DNA of 64,000 nucleotides from Mesorhizobium prunaredense (GTDB lineage Bacteria > Pseudomonadota > Alphaproteobacteria > Rhizobiales > Rhizobiaceae). The stretch is taken from positions 186,001 to 250,000 of the forward strand of contig NZ_FTPD01000003.1 of NCBI RefSeq assembly GCF_900156895.1. The letters run 5' to 3'. The notes under the pieces were generated by a model, which saw nothing but the letters and a program-made list of their open reading frames with translations, was not told the origin of the DNA and did no database searches. Positions within the stretch are counted from its first letter, which is position 1. Each line of letters opens with the position of its first letter. The translations under genes were made by a program, and so were the position numbers. Of this stretch, positions 36,513 to 44,458 are shown in pieces.

Positions 36513-37307
36513 TTATCCAACCGGCTTCCGACCGCGAAGATGAGTGGGACGGTGCTCGCCGCTGTCAAGAACCTTCTGCATGGCTTCCCAGGTTCGGATG
36601 TTCTTGTCGACATAGGCAGTCCCGACCGCAGCCGCAACCGCCGGGTAGAGCGGGCCTTTGAGTCGGTTCAATTCCTCCCGTGCGACCTCGCGATACCAGG
36701 GATTGCGGTCATGCACGGTGACGTCGGCAAGGCCTGCCCGGCGCATCGCCGCCGCATAGCGGATTGGCGACGCCATGGCGAAGGACAGGCTTTCCGCGGC
36801 GACATAGGCCTTCATCTCAGGCGACGGCTCGCCGTCATGCGAGATCATCCAGTTCGAGGCAGCGAAGACACCGCCCGGCTTCAGCACACGGACGATCTCG
36901 GCAAACAACGCATCCTTGTCGGGCACGTGCAGCAGCGCATCCTTGGAGAAGACGACGTCGAAGGAAGCATCGGTGAAGGGCAGCGGCCCAGGCGGTGCCT
37001 GGACGAAATTGGCGCGACCTGAAAGCCCGCGTGCCGTCGCCCTTTTCCTGGCCGCCTCGATCACCGGCCGCTCGACATCGAACCCGACAACGTGGGCGGC
37101 GCCATGGCGCTCGAGCAGATGCAGCGTTATGCCGCCGGAGCCGCAGCCAACGTCGAGGATCGTCTTGCCGTTGAGCGCAAGACCCTCGACCACCCGGTCG
37201 ACCTCATCCGGCCCGCCCGGCGACAGATAGCCGTCGCCCCACAGCGCCTCGAGGAAGCGGATGGCGGTGTCGTCATATTCCGGCTCGGCATCTGTCGTTT
37301 CGATCAT
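36513..37307 (-). CDS. SAM-dependent methyltransferase, phosphoethanolamine N-methyltransferase-like
   Basis: The 264-residue class I methyltransferase has motif [18 protein letters not shown], the acidic loop VVGFDVERP, and [18 protein letters not shown] with [12 protein letters not shown]. The upstream segment [10 protein letters not shown] resembles N-methyltransferases acting on phosphoethanolamine and related amines. I chose ATG 37307 with GGGG upstream; ATG 37328 is possible. It is the first gene of its unit, 73 bp from the operator at 37380. A methyltransferase within a demethylating pathway could recycle methyl groups or act on a product; this is open. Confidence 0.78.
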   Translation of the reverse strand: MIETTDAEPEYDDTAIRFLEALWGDGYLSPGGPDEVDRVVEGLALNGKTILDVGCGSGGITLHLLERHGAAHVVGFDVERPVIEAARKRATARGLSGRANFVQAPPGPLPFTDASFDVVFSKDALLHVPDKDALFAEIVRVLKPGGVFAASNWMISHDGEPSPEMKAYVAAESLSFAMASPIRYAAAMRRAGLADVTVHDRNPWYREVAREELNRLKGPLYPAVAAAVGTAYVDKNIRTWEAMQKVLDSGEHRPTHLRGRKPVG

Positions 37308-37379
37308 CGGACCCCAGTCCAAAGCCATTCGAATGGTGGCAAAGCCTAGCGCATGTCGGCGAAAACGCAACATCATTTG

Positions 37380-37395
37380 TTGAACATTCATTCAA
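37380..37395. promoter_or_regulatory. Amine-cluster operator, copy 3
   Basis: TTGAACATTCATTCAA keeps the TTGAA...TTCAA frame of the copies at 27330 and 30260 with 5+6+5 symmetry and an imperfect centre. It lies between the divergent methyltransferase-TetR unit and the flavoprotein-GcvT unit, 73 and 93 bp from their starts. Confidence 0.72.
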
Positions 37396-37487
37396 AATGG
37401 CTGGACAATACGGCGACAGCCATGGCAAATTCCGCGCATTCGGGCCGACCACACACGGCGTCGGCCACCAATGAAGAGCGGGCCACA

Positions 37488-39107
37488 ATGAAATCCTGGG
37501 ATGCGATCGTCATCGGCGGCGGGCACAATGGGCTGGTCAATGCCTGCTACCTGCAGCGCGCCGGGCTCGACGTGCTGGTCGTCGAGAAGAACGGCTGGGT
37601 GGGCGGCGCCGCCACCAGCCGCGAATTGACGCCCGGCTTCCTCTATTCGAATTGCTCCTATGTCTGTTCGCTGTTTCGCCCTGAGATCATGCGCGACCTC
37701 GAACTGCCGCGCTTTGGCCTGCAGGTGATCGCCTATGAGGGCGGCGCGGTGTTCACCAGAGATGGCGACTATCTCGCCAACTACCGCGACCACGATGCTC
37801 ACCGGCGCGAATTCGCCCGCTTTTCCAGGCGCGATGCCGAAGCCTACGACCGTTACGCCCGCGACGTGACGCGGCAATGCCGCTTCATCCAGCCGCTGTT
37901 GATGCGCACCGCGCCCGATCCGACCAGTTTTCGGCCACGCGATCTTGGCGAGCTTCTGTATCTGGGCAAGAAGTTCGCCGGGTTATCGGCAGAGGAAATG
38001 GCGCTGACGCTGCGCTTCTGGACCATGTCGATCTCGGACTTCCTCGACGAGTATTTCGAGACCGACGTCGTCAAAGCGAATTTCGCGCTGTCGGGCATCA
38101 TCGGCACCGCGCTCGGCCCGATGTCGCCGGGCACCGCCTATGTGCTTCTGCATCATTACATGGGCGAGGTCGACGGCTCGGTCGGCGCCTGGGGTTATGC
38201 ACGCGGCGGCATGGGCGCAGTCACCCAGGCGCTCGCCGCTTCCTTCGAGGCCTCAGGCGGCACCATCCGCACTGGCGCCGAGGTCGACCATGTGACGATC
38301 CGGCGCGGCAAGGCCAGGGGTGTGGTGCTGGCCAGCGGCGAAGAGATCCACGGCAAGCTGGTCGTCTCCAATGCCGACGTGAAACGCACCTTCCTGAAAC
38401 TGGTCGAGGAAAGGGAGCTGCCCGACATCTTCCTGCGCCGGGTCAGGAATTTCAGGATTCGCGGCTCGTCGGGCAAGGTCAACATCGCGCTTGATTCACT
38501 GCCCGAATTCCCGGCGCTGCCGAAGGATTCGCCGGTCTATCGCGGCGACATGCATTTCACCGATTCGATGGAGCGCATGGAGCGCGCCTATGACGACTGG
38601 AAGGCCGGGCGCTGGTCGGCCGACCCTTTCCTCGACATGGTGATCCCGACGACGCTCGATCCGACCATGGCTCCATCAGGCAAGCATTTCATGAGCTGCT
38701 TCGTGCAGTACGCGCCACCGAAAGTGAACGGCGGCGACTGGACCGACGCCGACCGCGACGGTTTTGCCGAAAGCGTGATTGCCCAGATATCAGACTATTC
38801 GCCGGGTTTCCGCAACCGCATCGTCCATATGGAGGTACGCACGCCGCGCGAGATCGAGGCTGAGGTCGGCCTCACCGAAGGCAATATCTTTCAGGGCGAG
38901 CTGACCTTCGATCAACTGCTGTTCAACCGGCCGGTGCCGGGCTACGCGCAATACCGCTCGCCGGTCGCCGGGCTCTATATGTGCGGCTCCTCGACCCATC
39001 CCGGCGGTGGCGTCATGGGCGCGCCTGGCCGCAATGCAGCAGCCGAGATCCTGTCCGATCTCGCCAAGCCGACCAAGCATATGAGCCCGGCCCATGACGT
39101 CATTTGA
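37488..39107 (+). CDS. FAD-dependent oxidoreductase, phytoene-desaturase-like (first of a tandem pair)
   Basis: The 539-residue flavoprotein starts KSWDAIVIGGGHNGLVNACYL with LVVEKNGWVGGAATS, the two-dinucleotide-binding layout of the CrtI/COG1233 group, and ends with SSTHPGGGVMGAPGRNAA. In this context a carotenoid role is unlikely because no phytoene synthase or lycopene gene is near; dehydrogenation of an amine or ring intermediate is more likely. ATG 37488 was chosen because the FAD motif then begins at residue 5. It overlaps the second flavoprotein gene by 14 bp. Confidence 0.84.
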   Translation: MKSWDAIVIGGGHNGLVNACYLQRAGLDVLVVEKNGWVGGAATSRELTPGFLYSNCSYVCSLFRPEIMRDLELPRFGLQVIAYEGGAVFTRDGDYLANYRDHDAHRREFARFSRRDAEAYDRYARDVTRQCRFIQPLLMRTAPDPTSFRPRDLGELLYLGKKFAGLSAEEMALTLRFWTMSISDFLDEYFETDVVKANFALSGIIGTALGPMSPGTAYVLLHHYMGEVDGSVGAWGYARGGMGAVTQALAASFEASGGTIRTGAEVDHVTIRRGKARGVVLASGEEIHGKLVVSNADVKRTFLKLVEERELPDIFLRRVRNFRIRGSSGKVNIALDSLPEFPALPKDSPVYRGDMHFTDSMERMERAYDDWKAGRWSADPFLDMVIPTTLDPTMAPSGKHFMSCFVQYAPPKVNGGDWTDADRDGFAESVIAQISDYSPGFRNRIVHMEVRTPREIEAEVGLTEGNIFQGELTFDQLLFNRPVPGYAQYRSPVAGLYMCGSSTHPGGGVMGAPGRNAAAEILSDLAKPTKHMSPAHDVI

Positions 39108-40659
39108 CGCGATCGTTGTTGGCGGCGGCCATAACGGCCTCGTCTCGGCCGCCGTTCTGGCCAAGAGCGGCCGCAACGTGCTGGTGCTTGAGGCCGCCGG
39201 CGACGTCGGCGGTGCGGCGCGTACCGAGGAATTCGCACCGGGCTTTCGCGTTTCGTCGATCGCCCATCTGCTGAACCGCCTGCATCCCGATGTGGTGACG
39301 ACGCTGGAGCTGGAAAAGCACGGGCTGCAGATCGCGCGTAGCGCTTTCGTGCCGTCCGTGGCACTGTCGACAGACGGCCCGCCGCTTGTCCTGCATGGCG
39401 CCTATGGCGAGGTGCTGACCGGCGCCAGTCCCACCGGGCAGACCGCCTGGAAGGACCTGCGCGCGCAACTGCTGCGCTATGCCGGCATCTTGAAGCCGCT
39501 CCTTGCGCGCCGTCCGCCCGATCTCAGCGGCATGTCACTGCTCGATACGGCGTCGCTTGGCCAGACCGCGCTGGCGTTGAAGAAGCTCGGCAAGGAGGAC
39601 ATGCGCGATTTCCTGCGCGTGCTGTTGATGAACGTTGCCGACCTGCTCGACGAGCAGCTTTCCGACGACCGGCTGAAGGGCCTGCTCGCCTTCGATGCCA
39701 CGCTCGGCTCCCATCTCGGGCCGCGCTCGCCGACCTCGCTGCTCGGCCTCTACTATCGCCTGGCGGGCGAGTCCGGCGGCGCTGCCGGCGCGCAAATCCT
39801 GCCGAAAGGCGGCATGGGCGCGGTCATTTCAGCCATCTGCGTGGCAGCGGAAAAGGCCGGCGTGACCAGCCGCACCAATACACCGGCGGCGAGGATCATC
39901 GTTGAGAAAGGCCGAGCCGTCGGCGTCGCACTGGCCAGCGGCGAGGAAATCCGGGCGAGGACGATCGTTTCCGCCATCAATCCGGCAACCACTGTTTTCG
40001 ACCTTGTCGGGCCGCTCGAGTTTGACACCGGCTTTATCCGAAAAGTAAAGAACATCCGCATGAACGGCGATGCGGCGAAGCTCAATCTGGCGCTCGACCG
40101 GCCGCCGCAATTCGCCGGTGTCGATGCCGCCGGCCACAAAGGCCGTCTGGTCATTGCCCCCTCGCCCGATCATGTCGAGCGCGCTTTCAACCCGTCGAAA
40201 TACGGCGAGTTCTCCCCCGAGCCTGTCATGGAGATCACGCTGCCCAGCCTTGCCGATTCGTCGCTGGCGCCCGACGGCGCCTGCGTGCTGTCAGCCGTGG
40301 TGCAATATGCCCCCTATGCGCTGAGAGAAGGCTGGGCCTCCGGCAGGGGCAAATTCCTCAACGCGATCATGGCTCAATTGGAGACCTATGCGCCGGGAAT
40401 CGGCAAGACAGTTCGCCATGCCGAGCTGCTGACGCCGGCCGACATCGAGGCGCGCTACCGGATGCCTGGCGGTCACTGGCATCACGGTGAACTGCAGGCG
40501 GACCAGATGCTGATGTCGCGTCCTGTCGCCGGCTGGTCGGGCTACGACACGCCGATCGACGGGCTGTTCCTCGCCGGCGCCGGCTCGCATCCGGGCGGCG
40601 GCGTCTCCGGCGCGCCGGGCTTGAATGCTGCAAGACGGATCATTGCGATGAAGGGGTAG
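39094..40659 (+). CDS. FAD-dependent oxidoreductase, phytoene-desaturase-like (second of a tandem pair)
   Basis: The 521-residue protein is a paralogue of its upstream neighbour: TSFDAIVVGGGHNGLVSAAVL at the N-terminus and GAGSHPGGGVSGAPGLNAA at the end, with similar internal landmarks such as LPKGGMGAVISAI. Divergence along the length suggests an old duplication and separate roles, or a heterodimer. ATG 39094 lies within the end of the preceding gene, indicating coupled translation. The GcvT-like gene follows after 53 bp. Confidence 0.86.
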   Translation: MTSFDAIVVGGGHNGLVSAAVLAKSGRNVLVLEAAGDVGGAARTEEFAPGFRVSSIAHLLNRLHPDVVTTLELEKHGLQIARSAFVPSVALSTDGPPLVLHGAYGEVLTGASPTGQTAWKDLRAQLLRYAGILKPLLARRPPDLSGMSLLDTASLGQTALALKKLGKEDMRDFLRVLLMNVADLLDEQLSDDRLKGLLAFDATLGSHLGPRSPTSLLGLYYRLAGESGGAAGAQILPKGGMGAVISAICVAAEKAGVTSRTNTPAARIIVEKGRAVGVALASGEEIRARTIVSAINPATTVFDLVGPLEFDTGFIRKVKNIRMNGDAAKLNLALDRPPQFAGVDAAGHKGRLVIAPSPDHVERAFNPSKYGEFSPEPVMEITLPSLADSSLAPDGACVLSAVVQYAPYALREGWASGRGKFLNAIMAQLETYAPGIGKTVRHAELLTPADIEARYRMPGGHWHHGELQADQMLMSRPVAGWSGYDTPIDGLFLAGAGSHPGGGVSGAPGLNAARRIIAMKG

Positions 40660-40712
40660 GTCATGTCTGTTCATTTCGCCAAGGTTGCGCTTCACGGCGA
40701 AGGATCGCCACC

Positions 40713-41963
40713 ATGAATCAGCAACCCGCCATCGCGCCGTCGACCGCCCGCGCCGCAGCGCAATCGCATTTCCGCACGCTGCGGCCCGGCACGCCGTTCC
40801 AGCCGCGCATCGATGCGCTGGCCAGGACCAATGACTGGTACAATTGGGCCGGCTATCGTGCCCCGCATTCGCTGTGGGACGAGGAGCTCGAATATTTCGC
40901 CATCCGCAGCCAGGCCGCTCTGTTCGACATCTCGCCGATGACGAAATACCGCGTCGAGGGACCAGACGCCGAAGCCTTCCTCAACCGCATCACCTTGCGG
41001 GACGTGGCAAAACTGAAACCTGGCCGCGTCCACTACACCGCCTGGTGCGACGACGAGGGTTTCGTTCTCGACGACGGCACGCTGTTCCGGCTTTCGCCGA
41101 CACGGTTCCGGCTGTGCTCGCAGGAGCGGCATCTGCCCTGGCTGCTCGACAGCGCCATAGGCTTTGAGGTGATCGTGGAGGAAGAAACCGAAGCCGTCGC
41201 CGGTCTGGCCCTGCAGGGTCCGACTTCGTTTGCAGTGCTGCGCGACGCCGGTTTCGCCGACGTCGAACGGTTGAAGATTTTCGACATTGCCGAATTCCCG
41301 CATGATGGCAGTTCCCAGGGAACCAGCAGGGTCACCATTTCGCGCACCGGTTTCACCGGCGATCTCGGCTACGAGCTGTTCGTGCCGGCTGAACATGCGC
41401 TCAGCCTTTGGGATCGGCTGATGCTGGCCGGCGAACTGCGCGGCATACGCGCCATCGGCTATGCGGCACTCAACCGCGCCCGGCTCGAAGCCGGGCTGAT
41501 CGTCGCCAATGCCGACTTCGTCACCGCCGTGCATGCTGTTCGGCCCAACCGCTTGCGCATGCCGGACGAGATCGGTCTCGGTTTCATGATCGACTTCGAT
41601 AAAGGCCATTTCAATGGCCGCCGCGCCATTGTCAGCGCGCGGGCGAAGAAGCGTCTTCGCCATGTGCTGGTCGGGCTTGAGATCGAGGGCAACATTCCGG
41701 CCGAGCACGCCATGGTTTATTACAGGAAAAGCCAGGAGGTCGGGCTGGTCAGCGCCGCCATGTGGTCGCCGATGGCCAAACGCAACATCGCCATCGCCTC
41801 GCTGGCGCGGCCGTTCGGCGATACGATCGTCGACGATCTCTGGGTCGAGATCTACGCCATGCGCGAGCTGCAGTACCAGAAGCTGATGAAGCGGGCCAAG
41901 GTGGTGCCGCGACCGTTCATCAAGCTCGACCGTCGCACCGCCAATCCGCCGGCTGATTTCTGA
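40713..41963 (+). CDS. GcvT-like aminomethyltransferase family protein (folate-dependent demethylase candidate)
   Basis: The 416-residue protein has the GcvT fold: ALFDISPMTKYRVEGPDAEAFLNRI near residues 70-94, VAGLALQGPTSFAVL, ISRTGFTGDLGYELFVPAE and a C-terminal barrel domain from about 300. GcvT relatives such as dimethylglycine, sarcosine and DMSP demethylases pass a methyl or methylene group to tetrahydrofolate. That fits removal of an N-methyl group in this cluster. AAGGA precedes the ATG at 40713. The 91-residue gene follows after 2 bp. Confidence 0.86.
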   Translation: MNQQPAIAPSTARAAAQSHFRTLRPGTPFQPRIDALARTNDWYNWAGYRAPHSLWDEELEYFAIRSQAALFDISPMTKYRVEGPDAEAFLNRITLRDVAKLKPGRVHYTAWCDDEGFVLDDGTLFRLSPTRFRLCSQERHLPWLLDSAIGFEVIVEEETEAVAGLALQGPTSFAVLRDAGFADVERLKIFDIAEFPHDGSSQGTSRVTISRTGFTGDLGYELFVPAEHALSLWDRLMLAGELRGIRAIGYAALNRARLEAGLIVANADFVTAVHAVRPNRLRMPDEIGLGFMIDFDKGHFNGRRAIVSARAKKRLRHVLVGLEIEGNIPAEHAMVYYRKSQEVGLVSAAMWSPMAKRNIAIASLARPFGDTIVDDLWVEIYAMRELQYQKLMKRAKVVPRPFIKLDRRTANPPADF

Positions 41964-41965
41964 CC

Positions 41966-42241
41966 ATGGCGGACGAGGCTGACAAGCACGAATTCGATTG
42001 GGAAGCCGCTGAGCAGTGGCAGCTGGTCACCACGCCGCTCAGCGAAAAATGGTCGGGCCGCACCCGCTACGCCGCCGCCATGTTCTTCTACCAGCGCGGC
42101 GAGATGAATGCCGAGACGCTGGAAGTCTACCGCATCTGCGCGCGGCTGGATTCGATGGATCCGCTGCCGATCATCCGCGACCGCGGTGTCGGCCTGGATT
42201 GGCTGAAGCGCCTGGGCTTCGAGCAATCCTCACGCAATTAG
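41966..42241 (+). CDS. Conserved-looking small protein of unknown function
   Basis: A 91-residue soluble protein, rich in aromatic and acidic residues (HEFDWEAAEQWQ, FFYQRGEMNAETLEVYRIC, DWLKRLGF). It has no signal peptide or span. The 2-bp spacing after the GcvT-like gene and high coding quality indicate a real operon member, perhaps a small subunit or assembly factor of the demethylase or flavoproteins. The 3' end overlaps the convergent dipeptidase gene by 4 bp. No family recognised. Confidence 0.72.
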   Translation: MADEADKHEFDWEAAEQWQLVTTPLSEKWSGRTRYAAAMFFYQRGEMNAETLEVYRICARLDSMDPLPIIRDRGVGLDWLKRLGFEQSSRN

Positions 42242-43296
42242 CCAATCGTCTTTTCCAGCATGCTTATCCAGTTGCGGTAGGCGATCTTCTCGATCAGCGC
42301 GCGACCGAAGCCGCGCGCGGCGAACGCGTCGAGCAGCTTCGGCAGGCCGGTGACGTCGCCGACCACAGCCGGGATCATGGCGCCGTCGAAGTCGGACCCG
42401 AGGCCGACGCCGTCTTCGCCCAGCGCCTGCAGCAGTGAATCGACATGGCGCACCATGATGTCGAGACTGGTATCGGCATTCATCCTGCCGTCCTCGCGCA
42501 AAAACCCGGTGGCGAAATTCAGCCCGACCATGCCGCCCGAGTCGCGGATCGCGCCGAGCTGCCATTCGGTGAGGTTACGCGAATGGCCGCAGATCGCATG
42601 GACATTGGAATGGGTCGCGACCAGCGGTGCGTCGCTGATCTCGGCAACGTCGCGAAACCCCTTTTCGTTGAGGTGCGAAAGATCCACCAGGATGCCGAGC
42701 TGGTTGCAGGCCTTGACCAGCGCCTTGCCGGCATCGGTCAGGCCAGGTCCGGTGTCGGGCGTCGACGGGAAACGGAACGGCACGCCGTGGCCGAAAGCGT
42801 TCGGGCGGCTCCAGACGATGCCGAGCGAGCGCAAGCCGGCCGCATGCAGCACGTCGAGCATGGTCAGTTCGGGGTCGATCGCCTCGACGCCTTCGATATG
42901 GAACACCGCTGCGATCGACCCTTGCGCCATCGCGTTTCGCACGTCGCCGGCGCTGCGGCAGACGGTGAGCGCCGACGCTCGTTCCAGCCTGAACAGGATC
43001 GAGGCCATGGCGATGGTGGAAGCAAGCGCGTCGGCGCGCGGAATTTCGGGCGGCAAGGGCTCGATATCGCTCGGTGCGGGAGGAACCGCACTGCGCTTGG
43101 ATTTCTCGACCGGCGGCGGAAAGATCGCGAACATGCCGCCGGCAAAGCCGCCCTGTTTCGCACGCGGCAGGTCGATGTGGCCACCCGATGTCCCCTCGAT
43201 GAACAGCTTTTCGACATCCGCGTCTTTCGACTGATAGAGCCTGAGCAGCGTGTCGTTGTGGCCGTCGAAGACGGGAACAAGATCGGTTTCGGTCAT
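42238..43296 (-). CDS. Membrane dipeptidase family (M19) metallopeptidase
   Basis: The 352-residue protein shows the renal-dipeptidase zinc motifs in order: FDGHNDTLLRL (HxD), FHIEGVEA (bridging glutamate), LVDLSHLNEKG and THSNVHAICGHSRN (histidines), and GLGSDFDG (final aspartate). There is no signal peptide, so it is cytoplasmic. Family members cleave dipeptides, including D-residue and modified ones. It is convergent with the amine cluster and may act on an N-acyl or peptide-like form of its substrate, but could also be unrelated. A TTG one codon upstream is an alternative start. Confidence 0.9.
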   Translation of the reverse strand: MTETDLVPVFDGHNDTLLRLYQSKDADVEKLFIEGTSGGHIDLPRAKQGGFAGGMFAIFPPPVEKSKRSAVPPAPSDIEPLPPEIPRADALASTIAMASILFRLERASALTVCRSAGDVRNAMAQGSIAAVFHIEGVEAIDPELTMLDVLHAAGLRSLGIVWSRPNAFGHGVPFRFPSTPDTGPGLTDAGKALVKACNQLGILVDLSHLNEKGFRDVAEISDAPLVATHSNVHAICGHSRNLTEWQLGAIRDSGGMVGLNFATGFLREDGRMNADTSLDIMVRHVDSLLQALGEDGVGLGSDFDGAMIPAVVGDVTGLPKLLDAFAARGFGRALIEKIAYRNWISMLEKTIG

Positions 43297-43357
43297 CAAG
43301 GGATCATTTCGGTTCGATTGGTCGGGCGGGCAGTATCCTACTTAGGCAAGGCAATAC

Positions 43358-43425
43358 CCACTAGGCAAGACGCCCCACTGGGTAAGACTGGCCACTGGGC
43401 AAGACTGGCCACTGGGCAAGACTGG
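43358..43425. repeat. Four 17-bp tandem repeats
   Basis: Units start at 43358, 43375, 43392 and 43409 with consensus CCACTGGGCAAGACTGG; the last two are identical and the first two diverge by one to four bases. A weaker fifth copy may precede them. They lie upstream of the dipeptidase gene in a gene-free stretch (43297-43509). Confidence 0.9.
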
Positions 43426-43509
43426 CAATCTGCGCAAATGAAGCGATGCGCTTGTGGCTGCCCGCCCTCAACCGTCATCGTGCGCCGAGGCCTGGCGCCA
43501 GGATCAACG

Positions 43510-43809
43510 CTATTGCTTCAGCACGTCGGCCCATTCCTGGTGACGTCGGAACTGGGCGTTGGCGAACGGGCAGAGCGGAATGATCTTCTTGCCTGCCGCG
43601 CGCGCATCCTCGACGGCGCGGGTAACGAGCCTAAGCCCCGCGCCCTGGCCGCGAAACGCATCCGGCACTTCGGTGTGGTCGATGATGATCTGGTGCTCGC
43701 CGATCTTGGTGAAGGTCATCTCCGCCTCGGCGCCATCAGGCCCGCGCAGGAGATAACGGCCCTTGGAACCGCGATCCTCCAGTTCGATCTCCGGCAATTG
43801 GTCAGGCAT
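43510..43809 (-). CDS. YjdJ-type GNAT N-acetyltransferase
   Basis: A 99-residue minimal acetyltransferase domain with the acetyl-CoA loop TEVPDAFRGQGAGLRLV and the closing KIIPLCPFANAQFRRHQEW typical of the small YjdJ group. Substrate unknown. The start is 3 bp after the stop of the upstream hydrolase gene, so it belongs to the unit MhqO-type dioxygenase, hydrolase, acetyltransferase. Confidence 0.88.
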   Translation of the reverse strand: MPDQLPEIELEDRGSKGRYLLRGPDGAEAEMTFTKIGEHQIIIDHTEVPDAFRGQGAGLRLVTRAVEDARAAGKKIIPLCPFANAQFRRHQEWADVLKQ

Positions 43810-43812
43810 TGC

Positions 43813-44448
43813 TTACGCTCCTTCTGCCGGCGTAGCGGACAGGAACCGCTGCGCCGCCTCGATCTCGTTCGACTGCACCTCATGGCCGCCGTCGTGCCAC
43901 TCCACTGTGACATCGGCGCCAGCGGCGCGCAAATAGGCTTCGAGCCGAGCGGTCAGGTTCGGCGGGCAGATCGGATCGCGTTTGCCTGCCGTGACCAGAA
44001 TGCGGCGGCCGGCCAGGCTGCCGTTCACCTCCGGCTCGAATGGGATCAGGGGATGCATCAGCACCGCCGCATCGAACAGCGATGGCGCAGCGAACACCAC
44101 CGAGGCCAGGATGTTTGCGCCGTTGGAATAGCCGAGGCCAAGCACCGGCGCGGGCTTTGACGCCTCGACATGCGCCCCGACATGCGCCTTGACGAAGCCA
44201 ACCATCTTGCCCGTCGCCCGCGCCAGGTCGTCCATGTCGTAGACGCCCTCGCCGGTGCGGCGAAAGAAGCGCGCAGCACCGTCTTCCGAGACATCACCGC
44301 GCGGCGAAACGATAGTCGCCTGCGGCGCGAGATCGCGCCCGAGCGACAGAAGCTGGTTCTCGTCGGCCCCGGTGCCGTGGAAGACGAAGAGCCGCGATCC
44401 ATCAGGCGAACCAGGCAGTGTCTTGTAGGTGTAAGCGTCCTTGCTCAT
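43813..44448 (-). CDS. Alpha/beta hydrolase, MhqD/carboxylesterase type
   Basis: The 211-residue protein has RLFVFHGTGADENQLL (oxyanion hole), the nucleophile elbow GLGYSNGAN, aspartate in TAGKRDPICPP and histidine in HDGGHEV. It follows an MhqO-type dioxygenase by 10 bp; hydrolase and MhqO pairs are known from quinone and hydroquinone resistance in Bacillus. Role in cleaving ring-opened products is inferred. Confidence 0.88.
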   Translation of the reverse strand: MSKDAYTYKTLPGSPDGSRLFVFHGTGADENQLLSLGRDLAPQATIVSPRGDVSEDGAARFFRRTGEGVYDMDDLARATGKMVGFVKAHVGAHVEASKPAPVLGLGYSNGANILASVVFAAPSLFDAAVLMHPLIPFEPEVNGSLAGRRILVTAGKRDPICPPNLTARLEAYLRAAGADVTVEWHDGGHEVQSNEIEAAQRFLSATPAEGA

Positions 44449-44458
44449 GGCTTTGTCC

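Noticed and set aside
37325..37336. Palindrome CCATTCGAATGG near the methyltransferase start
   Set aside because: It shares CATTC/GAATG half-sites with the operators but in a different arrangement and lies at a potential start codon; likely chance.
37488..40659. Carotenoid biosynthesis
   Set aside because: The CrtI-like proteins have no phytoene synthase, cyclase or isoprenoid gene near them; their neighbours are amine genes.
43358..43425. CRISPR array
   Set aside because: The 17-bp units are directly adjacent with no spacers and no cas gene is nearby.
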